Source of the DNA: Lachnoclostridium sp.
Lineage (GTDB): Bacteria; Bacillota; Clostridia; Lachnospirales; Lachnospiraceae
Reading direction: 5' to 3'
Assembly: GCA_021770065.1 (NCBI GenBank)
Contig: JAETRR010000004.1
Span: forward strand, 1 to 64,000
Length of the DNA: 64,000 nt
The notes beneath the pieces were generated by a model. That model was not told where the DNA came from and ran no database searches. It saw only the letters and a list, made by a program, of their open reading frames with translations. Both the position numbers and the translations under genes were made by a program. Below, in pieces: positions 26,601 through 33,636 of the stretch (within the stretch, counting starts at the first letter, position 1; each line of letters begins with the position of its first letter).

Positions 26601-27878
26601 TCACTTAATGAGATATTTCTTTACAATCTTTCCATACTTTTCCAGAATATAGGCAGCCTCTTCATCCGTCAGCTTCGTATGCAGCGGCAGTGTTATCTCA
26701 TTCTCAAACATCTTATAGCTGTTGGGATAATCCTCTATCCCAAATCCCATCCTCTTATAGGCCGTATGCATAGGCAGCGGCTTGTAATGGACATTTGCAG
26801 AAATACCCTCTTCTGCCAGCTTTTCTATGATTTCCTGCCGCTCTTCAAGACTGATACCCGGGATACGGGTCATATAAAGATGGCCGGAAGATTTATGTTC
26901 TTCCGTAAAATGGGGAAGCACTTCCACTCCCAGAGGTTTTAATACGGAATCATACATATGGATAAGTTCCCTGCGCCTCTTAAGCATAGCCGGATACCGG
27001 TCAAACTGAGCCATTCCCATGGCACCCATGATATCTGTCATATTGCATTTATACCATGGGCCCACAATATCGTACTCCCATGCTCCCGGCTTTGTCTTAG
27101 CCAGGGCATCTTTACTCTGGCCATGAAGCGAGAATAACTGCAGCCGGTGATAGAGCTCCCTGCCATCCATGTCCGGTATGTTCCAGACCAGCGCTCCCCC
27201 TTCTGCTGTTGTAAAATTCTTGACTGCGTGGAAACTGAAATTGGTGAGATCCGCAATGGAACCGACCATTCTTCCTTTATAAGAAGCGCCCAGAGCATGG
27301 GCCGCATCCTCAACCACTGCCACGCGCCCGATTGCCCTCTGAAACTTATTGGACGGTAAGAAAAGCTTTTTCTTTCTCTCCAGAATTTCAAAGATCCTGT
27401 CATAGTCACAGGGGATTCCCCCCAGATCCACGGGAATCACTGCCTTAGTGTGTTCGTTAACGGCCTGCTCCAGGGCGTCATAATCCATCTCCAGGCTTCC
27501 TTCCCGGCAGTCTATCAGCACAGGCTTAGCGCCCACATGACAGATTACCGAGGCGGATGCCGTGTAAGTGTAGGCACAGGTAATGACTTCATCTTCTTCA
27601 CTGCCGTATATCCCGTCTATACCGCAGGAATCCCTTCCTATTCCAAGAAGACGCAGACTCATCTCCCCGGCTGCGGTCTGGCTGTTCAGGCAGACACATC
27701 CGTCTGCCCCGGTATAGTCTGTCAGCAGTTTTTCCAGGGTTTTAACCTTGGGTCCGGTTGTGATCCAGCCGGAGCGGAGTGTATCTGTCACCTCCCTGAT
27801 TTCTTCTTCCGAAATGTCCGGAGGCGAAAATGGAATATTCATTTTTCCTTCTGTTTCACTGTTTTTATCAAGTTCCAT
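26601..27878 (-). CDS. DegT/DnrJ/EryC1 aminotransferase (second in the operon)
   Basis: 425 residues of the sugar aminotransferase family: LRSGWITTGPKVKTLEKLL, LNSQTAAGEMSLRLLG, VEDAAHALGASYKG and the PLP Lys in SFHAVKNFTTAEGGAL. It differs clearly from the PseC at 13643 and resembles PglE-type enzymes making UDP-4-amino-4,6-dideoxyhexoses. No retaining 4,6-dehydratase for its substrate is visible, so that enzyme must be elsewhere. Both the ATG at 27878 and one at 27842 have plausible ribosome binding sites. Confidence 0.82.
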   Translation of the reverse strand: MELDKNSETEGKMNIPFSPPDISEEEIREVTDTLRSGWITTGPKVKTLEKLLTDYTGADGCVCLNSQTAAGEMSLRLLGIGRDSCGIDGIYGSEEDEVITCAYTYTASASVICHVGAKPVLIDCREGSLEMDYDALEQAVNEHTKAVIPVDLGGIPCDYDRIFEILERKKKLFLPSNKFQRAIGRVAVVEDAAHALGASYKGRMVGSIADLTNFSFHAVKNFTTAEGGALVWNIPDMDGRELYHRLQLFSLHGQSKDALAKTKPGAWEYDIVGPWYKCNMTDIMGAMGMAQFDRYPAMLKRRRELIHMYDSVLKPLGVEVLPHFTEEHKSSGHLYMTRIPGISLEERQEIIEKLAEEGISANVHYKPLPMHTAYKRMGFGIEDYPNSYKMFENEITLPLHTKLTDEEAAYILEKYGKIVKKYLIK

Positions 27879-27914
27879 TGCATTCCCCTCAATCTATCCT
27901 ATAACGTTTTGTCT

Positions 27915-28463
27915 TCAGACACCTTCTGCCTGCTTTTTTGCATTCATCTGATCTCCTTCCAGACGAAGCCCCATCAGAACCTCCCGGTCTCTTCCGAACA
28001 AATGCACCCGGATAACCACATACCTCAGACGGAGCCGTTTCTTTACCACCCGGTCCAGATACTTCTTTAAAGGTGCTCCGCAGGCTGTTATATTTCCCTG
28101 TCCGTCCGCTTCCACCGGGGATAGACGTACCGTGTACTCCTCATCCCCATTAAGCAGCTCTTTTAAAAATCCTTCTTCCTCCGGTGATACGGGATAAAAT
28201 TCCTCTTCCTCTCTTCCCAATATCTTCGTATAGGAAGAAACCTGTTTCAGCTGCTGATACAGTTCCTTTGGGTGCTGTGTACTTATAAACACATATCCCG
28301 GAAACAGCCGCTCTACATGAACCCGGCAGGTTCCCCGGATACGCCAGACAGCCTCCCGTTTCAGCAGGAAACAATCCTCATAAATCTCTGCGTCCACCAT
28401 TTTCCGGATGTTCTTTGCTGTTTCTTCTTCACTTCCTGTAATCGTCTGTACAGCATACCACAT
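27915..28463 (-). CDS. loaP: NusG paralogue, LoaP-type antiterminator (second of two)
   Basis: 182 residues: a NusG N-terminal domain (MWYAVQTITGSEEETAKNI; LFPGYVFISTQ) and a C-terminal KOW-like region (ITACGAPLKKYLDRVVKK, then a VLMGLRL end). LoaP proteins bind RNA polymerase and a leader hairpin and let long biosynthetic operons be read through terminators. A unit of about 26 kb fits that need. It lies 37 nt before the first glycan gene. Unlike housekeeping NusG it is not next to secE or rplK. Confidence 0.82.
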   Translation of the reverse strand: MWYAVQTITGSEEETAKNIRKMVDAEIYEDCFLLKREAVWRIRGTCRVHVERLFPGYVFISTQHPKELYQQLKQVSSYTKILGREEEEFYPVSPEEEGFLKELLNGDEEYTVRLSPVEADGQGNITACGAPLKKYLDRVVKKRLRLRYVVIRVHLFGRDREVLMGLRLEGDQMNAKKQAEGV

Positions 28464-28570
28464 ACTCTTGCTCTCTCCCGTTCTCTTTCCATAATCCCGG
28501 TTCTCCTGTCAGGCCAAAATACCTAAACCGTCAAAACACCTCTTACCGAATGCTCACAGGATATGAAAAT

Positions 28571-28602
28571 GGGTATGCTTCGCCGCTTTGCGGCACATAC
28601 CC
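28571..28602 (-). ncRNA. Stable intercistronic hairpin between the two NusG-like genes
   Basis: GGGTATG (28571-28577) pairs with CATACCC (28596-28602) and GCCGC (28582-28586) with GCGGC (28590-28594) around a 3-nt loop, with an asymmetric internal loop between the stems. The minus-strand transcript has no proper U-run after it, so it is not a clear terminator. Its position upstream of the LoaP-like gene and the glycan genes makes an antitermination loading element a reasonable guess. Confidence 0.45.
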
Positions 28603-28633
28603 CAAATAAATCTTCTTTCTTATGACGCACTTC

Positions 28634-28668
28634 TACCTGCTCCGCAGTCTGAAACTGTAGAGCAGGTA
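28634..28668 (-). repeat. Inverted repeat sharing a core with the invertible-promoter sites
   Basis: TACCTGCTC (28634-28642) and GAGCAGGTA (28660-28668) form a perfect 9-bp stem just after the stop of the 28689-29216 gene. The right arm includes GTAGAGCAGGT (28657-28667), an 11-base identity to the inverted repeats at 29256-29283 and 29499-29526. No U-run follows on the minus strand. It may be an RNA element or a degenerate recombination site. Confidence 0.45.
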
Positions 28669-28688
28669 TGATACTTTTCTCTATGATG

Positions 28689-29216
28689 CTAATTCTTGGA
28701 AATAATCTCCAGCCCGACCTGCATTTCCCGGAAACTGCCCATGGAGGGCATTCCTATCCGGGCAATCCGCTTATGACGGTCAATCCTGCGGATCAGATTC
28801 TCTCTTCCTCTTAAAGGCCCTTCTGTCACAACAGTCTGTCCGTTCCGTATATATCCCCGGGACATCCCGGAATGATGACCGGATCCGCAGAGTATCTTGA
28901 GAAGTTTCTCTTCCTCCGGTTCCACCCGGACCAGCTTTCCGTCATTTTCAAATACAGAAAATACCTGGGGATATCTCTTTAATTCCTCCGTCAGTTTCTC
29001 TTCATTCCTGCTCTCCAGAAACAGGTAGTGCGGAAACAAAGGCTGTTGTTCCAGATGCCACACTCCGTTATAGCGACGCATACGGTCATAGGTGAACACA
29101 AAAGCATCTTCCAGAGCTTCTCTGGTTAAATGCCTTTTACAGGCATAAAGCAGTTCTTCCTCCTTCTGATTAGGACAATAGAGTACGTACCAGATACGAA
29201 GCCCCCCTTTCCTCAC
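28689..29216 (-). CDS. NusG paralogue, LoaP-like antiterminator (first of two)
   Basis: 175 residues, GTG start at 29216. NusG N-terminal domain (IWYVLYCPNQKEEELLYACK; LFPHYLFLESRNEEKL) and a full KOW domain with VVTEGPLRGRENLIRRIDRH. It is the first gene after the invertible promoter. It is divergent from the next NusG-like protein (27915-28463), so the pair may be antiterminator plus partner, or two antiterminators with different targets, recalling UpxY/UpxZ of Bacteroides capsule loci. The start codon is uncertain as no ATG is available in frame. Confidence 0.8.
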   Translation of the reverse strand: MRKGGLRIWYVLYCPNQKEEELLYACKRHLTREALEDAFVFTYDRMRRYNGVWHLEQQPLFPHYLFLESRNEEKLTEELKRYPQVFSVFENDGKLVRVEPEEEKLLKILCGSGHHSGMSRGYIRNGQTVVTEGPLRGRENLIRRIDRHKRIARIGMPSMGSFREMQVGLEIISKN

Positions 29217-29255
29217 AAACAGAATCCTTATTTGGCAGAAATCTGTATTGCATAT

Positions 29256-29526
29256 TTTTTCGTAGAGTAACCTGCTCTACGAAATCGGGAGGAAAATTTT
29301 GGTTTATACACCTATATTTTGTAAATTCAGAACACCATTGCCCTCATAAAAAGAACATTATTTTCTTAAATTTGTAAATAAAAGGGATCTATCATGTGAT
29401 TTAACAAAGAATGCAGCGAAAAATTTAGAATTCATCTTGAAAATATCTATAGATCTGGTTATAATAATAACCGTTGAACACAGAACACAAATTTTTTCTT
29501 CGTAGAGCAGGTTACTCTAAGAAAAA
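29256..29526. other. Invertible promoter element (inverton)
   Basis: Positions 29263-29283 are the exact reverse complement of 29499-29519 (21 bp), extending to 28 bp with one mismatch (29256-29283 and 29499-29526). Each site is itself arm-spacer-arm: CGTAGAG, a 7-bp centre (TAACCTG on the left, CAGGTTA on the right) and CTCTACG or CTCTAAG, as expected for tyrosine-recombinase crossover sites. The 215-bp segment between them (29284-29498) holds a strong promoter. Flanks outside the two sites match in direct orientation (T-run to the left, AAATCGG or similar to the right). No recombinase gene is visible nearby, so it must act in trans. Confidence 0.8.
29437..29465 (+). promoter_or_regulatory. 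Sigma-A-type promoter inside the invertible segment
   Basis: TTGAAA (29437-29442), exactly 17 bp, TATAAT (29460-29465). It faces right, away from the glycan operon. After inversion the -10 would lie at 29317-29322 on the minus strand, about 100 nt upstream of the GTG at 29216. A much weaker leftward pair (TTCTGA, 18 bp, TATAAA; 29332-29303) also lies in the segment, so the OFF state may be leaky. Confidence 0.75.
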
Positions 29527-29801
29527 TCGGCAGAGCGCATGTTCTGTTTTTTTATTTCTGCGAGCTATTTGGCTTCCATATATACCGTCACGGAGGCATA
29601 CCTGTATCAATCAGCATCCGTCTGCTTCACCCTCTCAGGCCTTTTCAATATACTCCCTCTGTTCTTCTTCTATTTCCTGTATATCCGACGAAAAGTCCTC
29701 CCTTCACGGCATATTTTTTGTCATTTTAGCATTTACCCGAAATACTGTTTTTTACAGCATTCTCTGATTTTCACAGACTTAAAAATCTTCTTCAAAATAT
29801 C

Positions 29802-29830
29802 TTGCACGATTGACTTTGTTTTATTATAAT
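29802..29830 (+). promoter_or_regulatory. Promoter of the MATE exporter gene
   Basis: TTGCAC (29802-29807), 17 bp, TATAAT (29825-29830), about 75 nt upstream of the MATE start. The leader contains a short GGCGG/CCGCC hairpin. This lies outside the inverted repeats and so is independent of the switch. Between 29527 and 29801 only a weak 4-bp stem with a T7 run (about 29531-29552) is seen. Confidence 0.7.
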
Positions 29831-29906
29831 AGCGCAGATATCGAAAGAAGGCGGCAGGGATAAAACTTCCGCCCTCTATGCGTTCAGAAATGAGAGGATG
29901 AAAATT

Positions 29907-31298
29907 ATGGAAAAAGATATGACGAAAGGCAGCCCTGTGAAAATTATTCTCGGCTTCACCCTGCCTATTTTTATAGGAAATGTATTTCAGCAGCTCTACA
30001 GCATGGCCGACACCATTATTGTAGGAAAATTTGTGGGAACGCCCGCACTGGCTGCCGTGGGCTCTACCGGAACCATTACCTTTCTGATCCTCGGCTTTCT
30101 TATGGGAATGACCGTGGGTTTTACGGTGCTGACTGCCCAGCGGTTCGGAGCCGGAGATATGGACGGCATGCGTAAAACCGTAGGAAGCGCAGCCTTGCTT
30201 TCCCTAATCGTTTCCCTAATTATGACGGCAGGCAGCATGCTCGGCATGCGCCCTTTGATGAAGCTTATGAATACTCCCGATGATATCTTTGCGGATGCTT
30301 ATACCTATATTATGATCATCTGCGCCGGAATCTTTGCCCAGGTACTATACAACCTGCTCTCCTGCATCTTAAGAGCACTTGGGAACAGCAAAACGCCCCT
30401 GTACTTTTTGATTCTGGCGGCAATTCTGAATATTGTTCTGGATCTGGTGCTGATTATCAGCTTTAAAATGGGCGTGGCCGGAGCCGCTCTCGCCACTGTA
30501 ATTTCCCAGGGCGTCTCCGGTATCCTCTGCCTGGTTTATATTATAAGGAAGGTTCCTCTGCTGAAGCTTAAGAAGGAAGACTGGCTGCCGGACGGGCATC
30601 TGGCACGCATTCAGATGGGAATCGGCTTTCCCATGGCTCTTCAATACTCCATAACGGCTGTGGGAACAATGATGATGCAGTCCTCCCTGAACCTCCTCGG
30701 CTCCCTGTCCGTAGCCGCCTTTACGGCCGCCAGCAAGATTGAGCAGGTAGTCACCCAGGCTTACGTGGCCCTTGGCACCACCATATCCACCTACTGCGCC
30801 CAGAATGTGGGAGCCGGAGATATCCGGCGCGTGCGCCAGGGTTTCCGGGCATCCACCCTGATAGGCTTTGCCTACAGCATTCTGGCCTCCGCCTTTGTGA
30901 TGACCAGCGGAAAATACTTGACCTATCTGTTTGTATCCGAACATGTTTCGGATATCATCGGCGAGGTAGACCTTTACCTGAACTGTATCGGCTATTTCTT
31001 CCTGCCCCTGACCATTGTAAATGTCTACAGGAACGGCATCCAGGGCATGGGCTTCGGGCTTCTGCCCATGACAGCCGGAGTGGCCGAATTGATTGGCCGC
31101 GGCGTGGTGGCTGTCATCGCCGCCAGGCAGAGAAGCTATCTTGGTGTCTGCCTGGCAAGCCCTGCTGCCTGGGTGCTGGCCGGAGCACTGCTGATCGGCA
31201 TGTATTTTTACATTATAAAGGTCTACGGGAAAAAGCTGGGGACTGTCCGCTCTGAAAATCTATTGCGGGAGAAAAAGCATTCTCCCTGCAGAGTTTAG
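29907..31298 (+). CDS. MATE family efflux transporter
   Basis: 463 residues, 12 predicted helices in two homologous halves, with the family's PIFIGNVFQQLYSMADTIIVG start and a second-half counterpart (PMALQYSITAVGTMMMQSSL). MATE proteins export cationic drugs or metabolites by Na+ or H+ antiport. The ATG at 29907 is preferred, with GAGAGG 8-9 nt upstream; an ATG at 29898 abuts that site. It is divergent from the glycan operon and has its own promoter. Substrate unknown. Confidence 0.88.
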   Translation: MEKDMTKGSPVKIILGFTLPIFIGNVFQQLYSMADTIIVGKFVGTPALAAVGSTGTITFLILGFLMGMTVGFTVLTAQRFGAGDMDGMRKTVGSAALLSLIVSLIMTAGSMLGMRPLMKLMNTPDDIFADAYTYIMIICAGIFAQVLYNLLSCILRALGNSKTPLYFLILAAILNIVLDLVLIISFKMGVAGAALATVISQGVSGILCLVYIIRKVPLLKLKKEDWLPDGHLARIQMGIGFPMALQYSITAVGTMMMQSSLNLLGSLSVAAFTAASKIEQVVTQAYVALGTTISTYCAQNVGAGDIRRVRQGFRASTLIGFAYSILASAFVMTSGKYLTYLFVSEHVSDIIGEVDLYLNCIGYFFLPLTIVNVYRNGIQGMGFGLLPMTAGVAELIGRGVVAVIAARQRSYLGVCLASPAAWVLAGALLIGMYFYIIKVYGKKLGTVRSENLLREKKHSPCRV

Positions 31299-31372
31299 CG
31301 CAGACGGTAAGCCGGACGAATGATATCTGCCCTGCCGCATTCCGGCACTTTCCCGGATCTTTCTTCATGGTG

Positions 31373-32464
31373 TCAGCACCTTTGGCAGTGAATCAGCAAT
31401 ACGGTGATTTCAACAGCCAGCAGAACAATCAGGGCAGATATTATCATCGGCATTGCGCCGACCGCTCCTGCAAGTAAAAGCATAACCGCCGGTACGATAT
31501 ATTTTCGGGGATGGTGCTGCAGATCGCTCTCAATTTTCCACCCCCGAACCGGGTAAAACCATTCCAGAAGAACGGAGAAAAGAGCACTCTGCATGGCAAA
31601 GAAAACGGCGGTAAGAATCGTCTGAAAAGTAACTCCTCCCATCCGGAGCTGCCAGCTGCAGAGGAAAATCACATCTGCGGTTATGTTACACAGGAAAATG
31701 AACAGACAATAAGGTATGCAAAAGGTTTTCTTTTGACCGGGCAGAAAACGCACCGCCTGCTCTAAATCACGATCGCAGGACAGCAGTATGCAGACAGGCG
31801 TATTCAAAGAAAGAATTGCAAAGCCTATGGGGATAACAGACATATCTTCCATATGCCGGAACATCAAAGGCAGTACACAGGCTGCACACCACATAATCAC
31901 AGTATTCAGAAAATAGTTTTTGTGGCTTTTCAGATACCGGAAGAAATAAATCCATACCGAATGATGTCTGCACCCTCTTACGTTTGATTTGCTCTTCGTT
32001 TCCTGAAGATAGAATAAAGTTCCTGCATGCCTGTATCTTTTCAATGAGAAAACGACGGCTGTCATAAGGACTGCATTTACTGCACAGAGAATACTGCCTA
32101 AAACTTCTGCCCGGTTCCATACCGATACGGCCAGTAAAACCGCCAGCAGAACCATCGTTTTCGTCAGAAAGGTATAAATACCCATTACAGCAATATATGC
32201 AAAAACAAATTCCCGCTCTTTAAAGGGAAGCATAACCATATTCTGCATATCAGCGGCGTTATCTTCCGAAGAAAGAGCCTGCCACATCACGCCTGCAGTA
32301 AAGACACTTACCGTCAGATATAAAATGGACAGCGCGATCCCGATCTGAAAACCGGCAGTATGCAATCCCCAGAAGAGAATCAGACAGATAAAAACCGTCC
32401 TTATCAGTCTCTCATATTTCACACCGAATAATTTTATTGTATAGGCTTTAAATATCATTTTCAC
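31373..32464 (-). CDS. ABC-type membrane subunit (permease), divergent
   Basis: 363 residues with about 10 hydrophobic segments in pairs and few charged loops; no named domain recognised with certainty. It overlaps the ATP-binding gene by 17 nt, so it is very probably its membrane partner. Similar large, poorly conserved permeases occur with bacteriocin or peptide exporters and immunity systems. The neighbouring AgrC/AgrA-like pair supports a peptide-related role, by inference. Confidence 0.65.
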   Translation of the reverse strand: MKMIFKAYTIKLFGVKYERLIRTVFICLILFWGLHTAGFQIGIALSILYLTVSVFTAGVMWQALSSEDNAADMQNMVMLPFKEREFVFAYIAVMGIYTFLTKTMVLLAVLLAVSVWNRAEVLGSILCAVNAVLMTAVVFSLKRYRHAGTLFYLQETKSKSNVRGCRHHSVWIYFFRYLKSHKNYFLNTVIMWCAACVLPLMFRHMEDMSVIPIGFAILSLNTPVCILLSCDRDLEQAVRFLPGQKKTFCIPYCLFIFLCNITADVIFLCSWQLRMGGVTFQTILTAVFFAMQSALFSVLLEWFYPVRGWKIESDLQHHPRKYIVPAVMLLLAGAVGAMPMIISALIVLLAVEITVLLIHCQRC

Positions 32465-33155
32465 AGCACAGAGCCTCCCGGATGACTGCAGCGTTCATCT
32501 GCCCGTTTTCAAAGGTCTGACGGATTTGTCCGTCTTCCAGGACAAATACGCGATCAGAAGTCAGCGTAATACTTTCCAGAATGTGAGAAGAGAACAGAAC
32601 TGTTCCATATTCCCTGTAACCGGCAATCTGCTTGTACAGATATTCCGTACTCTCAAAATCCAGTCCGTTTACCGGCTCATCCAGCAGGAGCAGATCCGGT
32701 TTTAACGCAAAAGCAGTTATCAAAAAAGCCTTTTTCCGGCTGCCGGTTGAGAGATCTTTTAATAAAACGTCTGTATAATCTTCAAAGCGAAATCCCTGTA
32801 TCAGTTCCGAAACATCAGGCAGTTTTTTCTTATATGCCGAGAAGACATAAGAAAGATATTCATGAAAGGTAAAATACCGAAAGGAATTGTCCTCGGCAAA
32901 CACGGTATAGCGGCAAAATTTAAAATCCCGATCTCTAAATCTTACGGGGCGTCCGCAAAACAAAATACCATCGGAACGAAAAGCAGGGAGCAGACCGGAC
33001 AGCACTTTCAAAAATGTCGTTTTCCCGGCGCCGTTCAGCCCAATCAAGCCCACAGCCTCATGCCCGGCCAGCTCTAACGAAAGTTCCCGAAGCACCATTT
33101 TTTCACTGCAATACCATGCTCTCAAATTTTTTATCGTCAGCAGAGATGTACTCAT
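32448..33155 (-). CDS. ABC transporter ATP-binding protein
   Basis: 235 residues: Walker A GLNGAGKTTFLKVL, a signature replaced by LKDLSTGSRKK (degenerate LSGGQ), Walker B LLLLDEPVNGLDF and the switch His in VLFSSHILES. This is the exporter/antibiotic type (CcmA/BcrA-like). The ATG at 33155 follows AGGGGG by 9 nt and starts 1 nt after the stop of the 58-codon gene upstream. Confidence 0.85.
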   Translation of the reverse strand: MSTSLLTIKNLRAWYCSEKMVLRELSLELAGHEAVGLIGLNGAGKTTFLKVLSGLLPAFRSDGILFCGRPVRFRDRDFKFCRYTVFAEDNSFRYFTFHEYLSYVFSAYKKKLPDVSELIQGFRFEDYTDVLLKDLSTGSRKKAFLITAFALKPDLLLLDEPVNGLDFESTEYLYKQIAGYREYGTVLFSSHILESITLTSDRVFVLEDGQIRQTFENGQMNAAVIREALCCENDI

Positions 33156-33156
33156 T

Positions 33157-33333
33157 TTATCTGCCCCCTCTGCTATCTTTTTCCTTTTTCCATGCTGCAT
33201 AAGCCGAATACAGGAATACCCCGCCTAAAATAACATAAAGAAAAGCCGTTTCAAAGCTGCCCGATATGCCGCTTACAACAGCGGCTGCCAGCCAGATCAA
33301 ACCTGCAGACCCTCGAAAATATACATGACGCAT
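33157..33333 (-). CDS. Small two-helix membrane protein (58 aa)
   Basis: ATG at 33333 follows GAGGAGG by 8 nt and encodes a short basic N terminus (MRHVYFRGSAG), two hydrophobic helices (LIWLAAAVVSGISG and FLYVILGGVFLYSAYAAW) and a charged tail KKEKDSRGGR. The stop TAA is separated by one base from the ATG of the ABC ATPase, so the two are coupled. It is probably the first gene of a three-gene transporter operon, as a subunit or immunity-type protein. Confidence 0.7.
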   Translation of the reverse strand: MRHVYFRGSAGLIWLAAAVVSGISGSFETAFLYVILGGVFLYSAYAAWKKEKDSRGGR

Positions 33334-33441
33334 AATCTTTACCTCCTCGAATGATTCTTTATTTGCTGTGTCTATATCATAGCTTAAAAGGTACGGTTAT
33401 GCGCAAATGTCCATAAACGGCAGGTTTTTGACCACGAAAAC

Positions 33442-33625
33442 AGGGGCTGTCGAGAAATAAGGCAGCAGACTTTTCTGATACCCAGTGTCCGGCTGTTTGT
33501 GAACAGACTGTCTGATATGGACGGATATTGCTTTAGCAATGTCCGTACAGAGCAGACAGAATGTACACAAACCGTCCGAACACAGGGTATAGAAATGGCT
33601 GCTGCCTTATTTCTCGACAGCCCCT
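33442..33625. mobile_element. MITE-like long palindrome (184 bp)
   Basis: Perfect 27-bp terminal inverted repeats (33442-33468 and 33599-33625) start with AGGGGCTGTCGAGAAATAAG. The interior continues as an imperfect inverted repeat (CTGTCTG near 33510 with CAGACAG near 33555; GGACGGATATTGC with GCAATGTCC at the centre), so almost the whole element folds on itself. It has no ORF. GGGGCTGTC ends are common in IS elements of gut clostridia. It lies between the ABC operon promoter and the sensor kinase stop and could also act as a bidirectional terminator. No target duplication is obvious. Confidence 0.75.
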
Positions 33626-33636
33626 ATCGTAATCCT

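Noticed and set aside
29256..29283. Reading the repeat at the glycan operon leader as an ordinary terminator or attenuator
   Set aside because: The minus-strand stem is followed by A residues, not a U-run, and the exact inverted copy 215 bp away fits a recombination site better. A role as leader hairpin in addition is not excluded.
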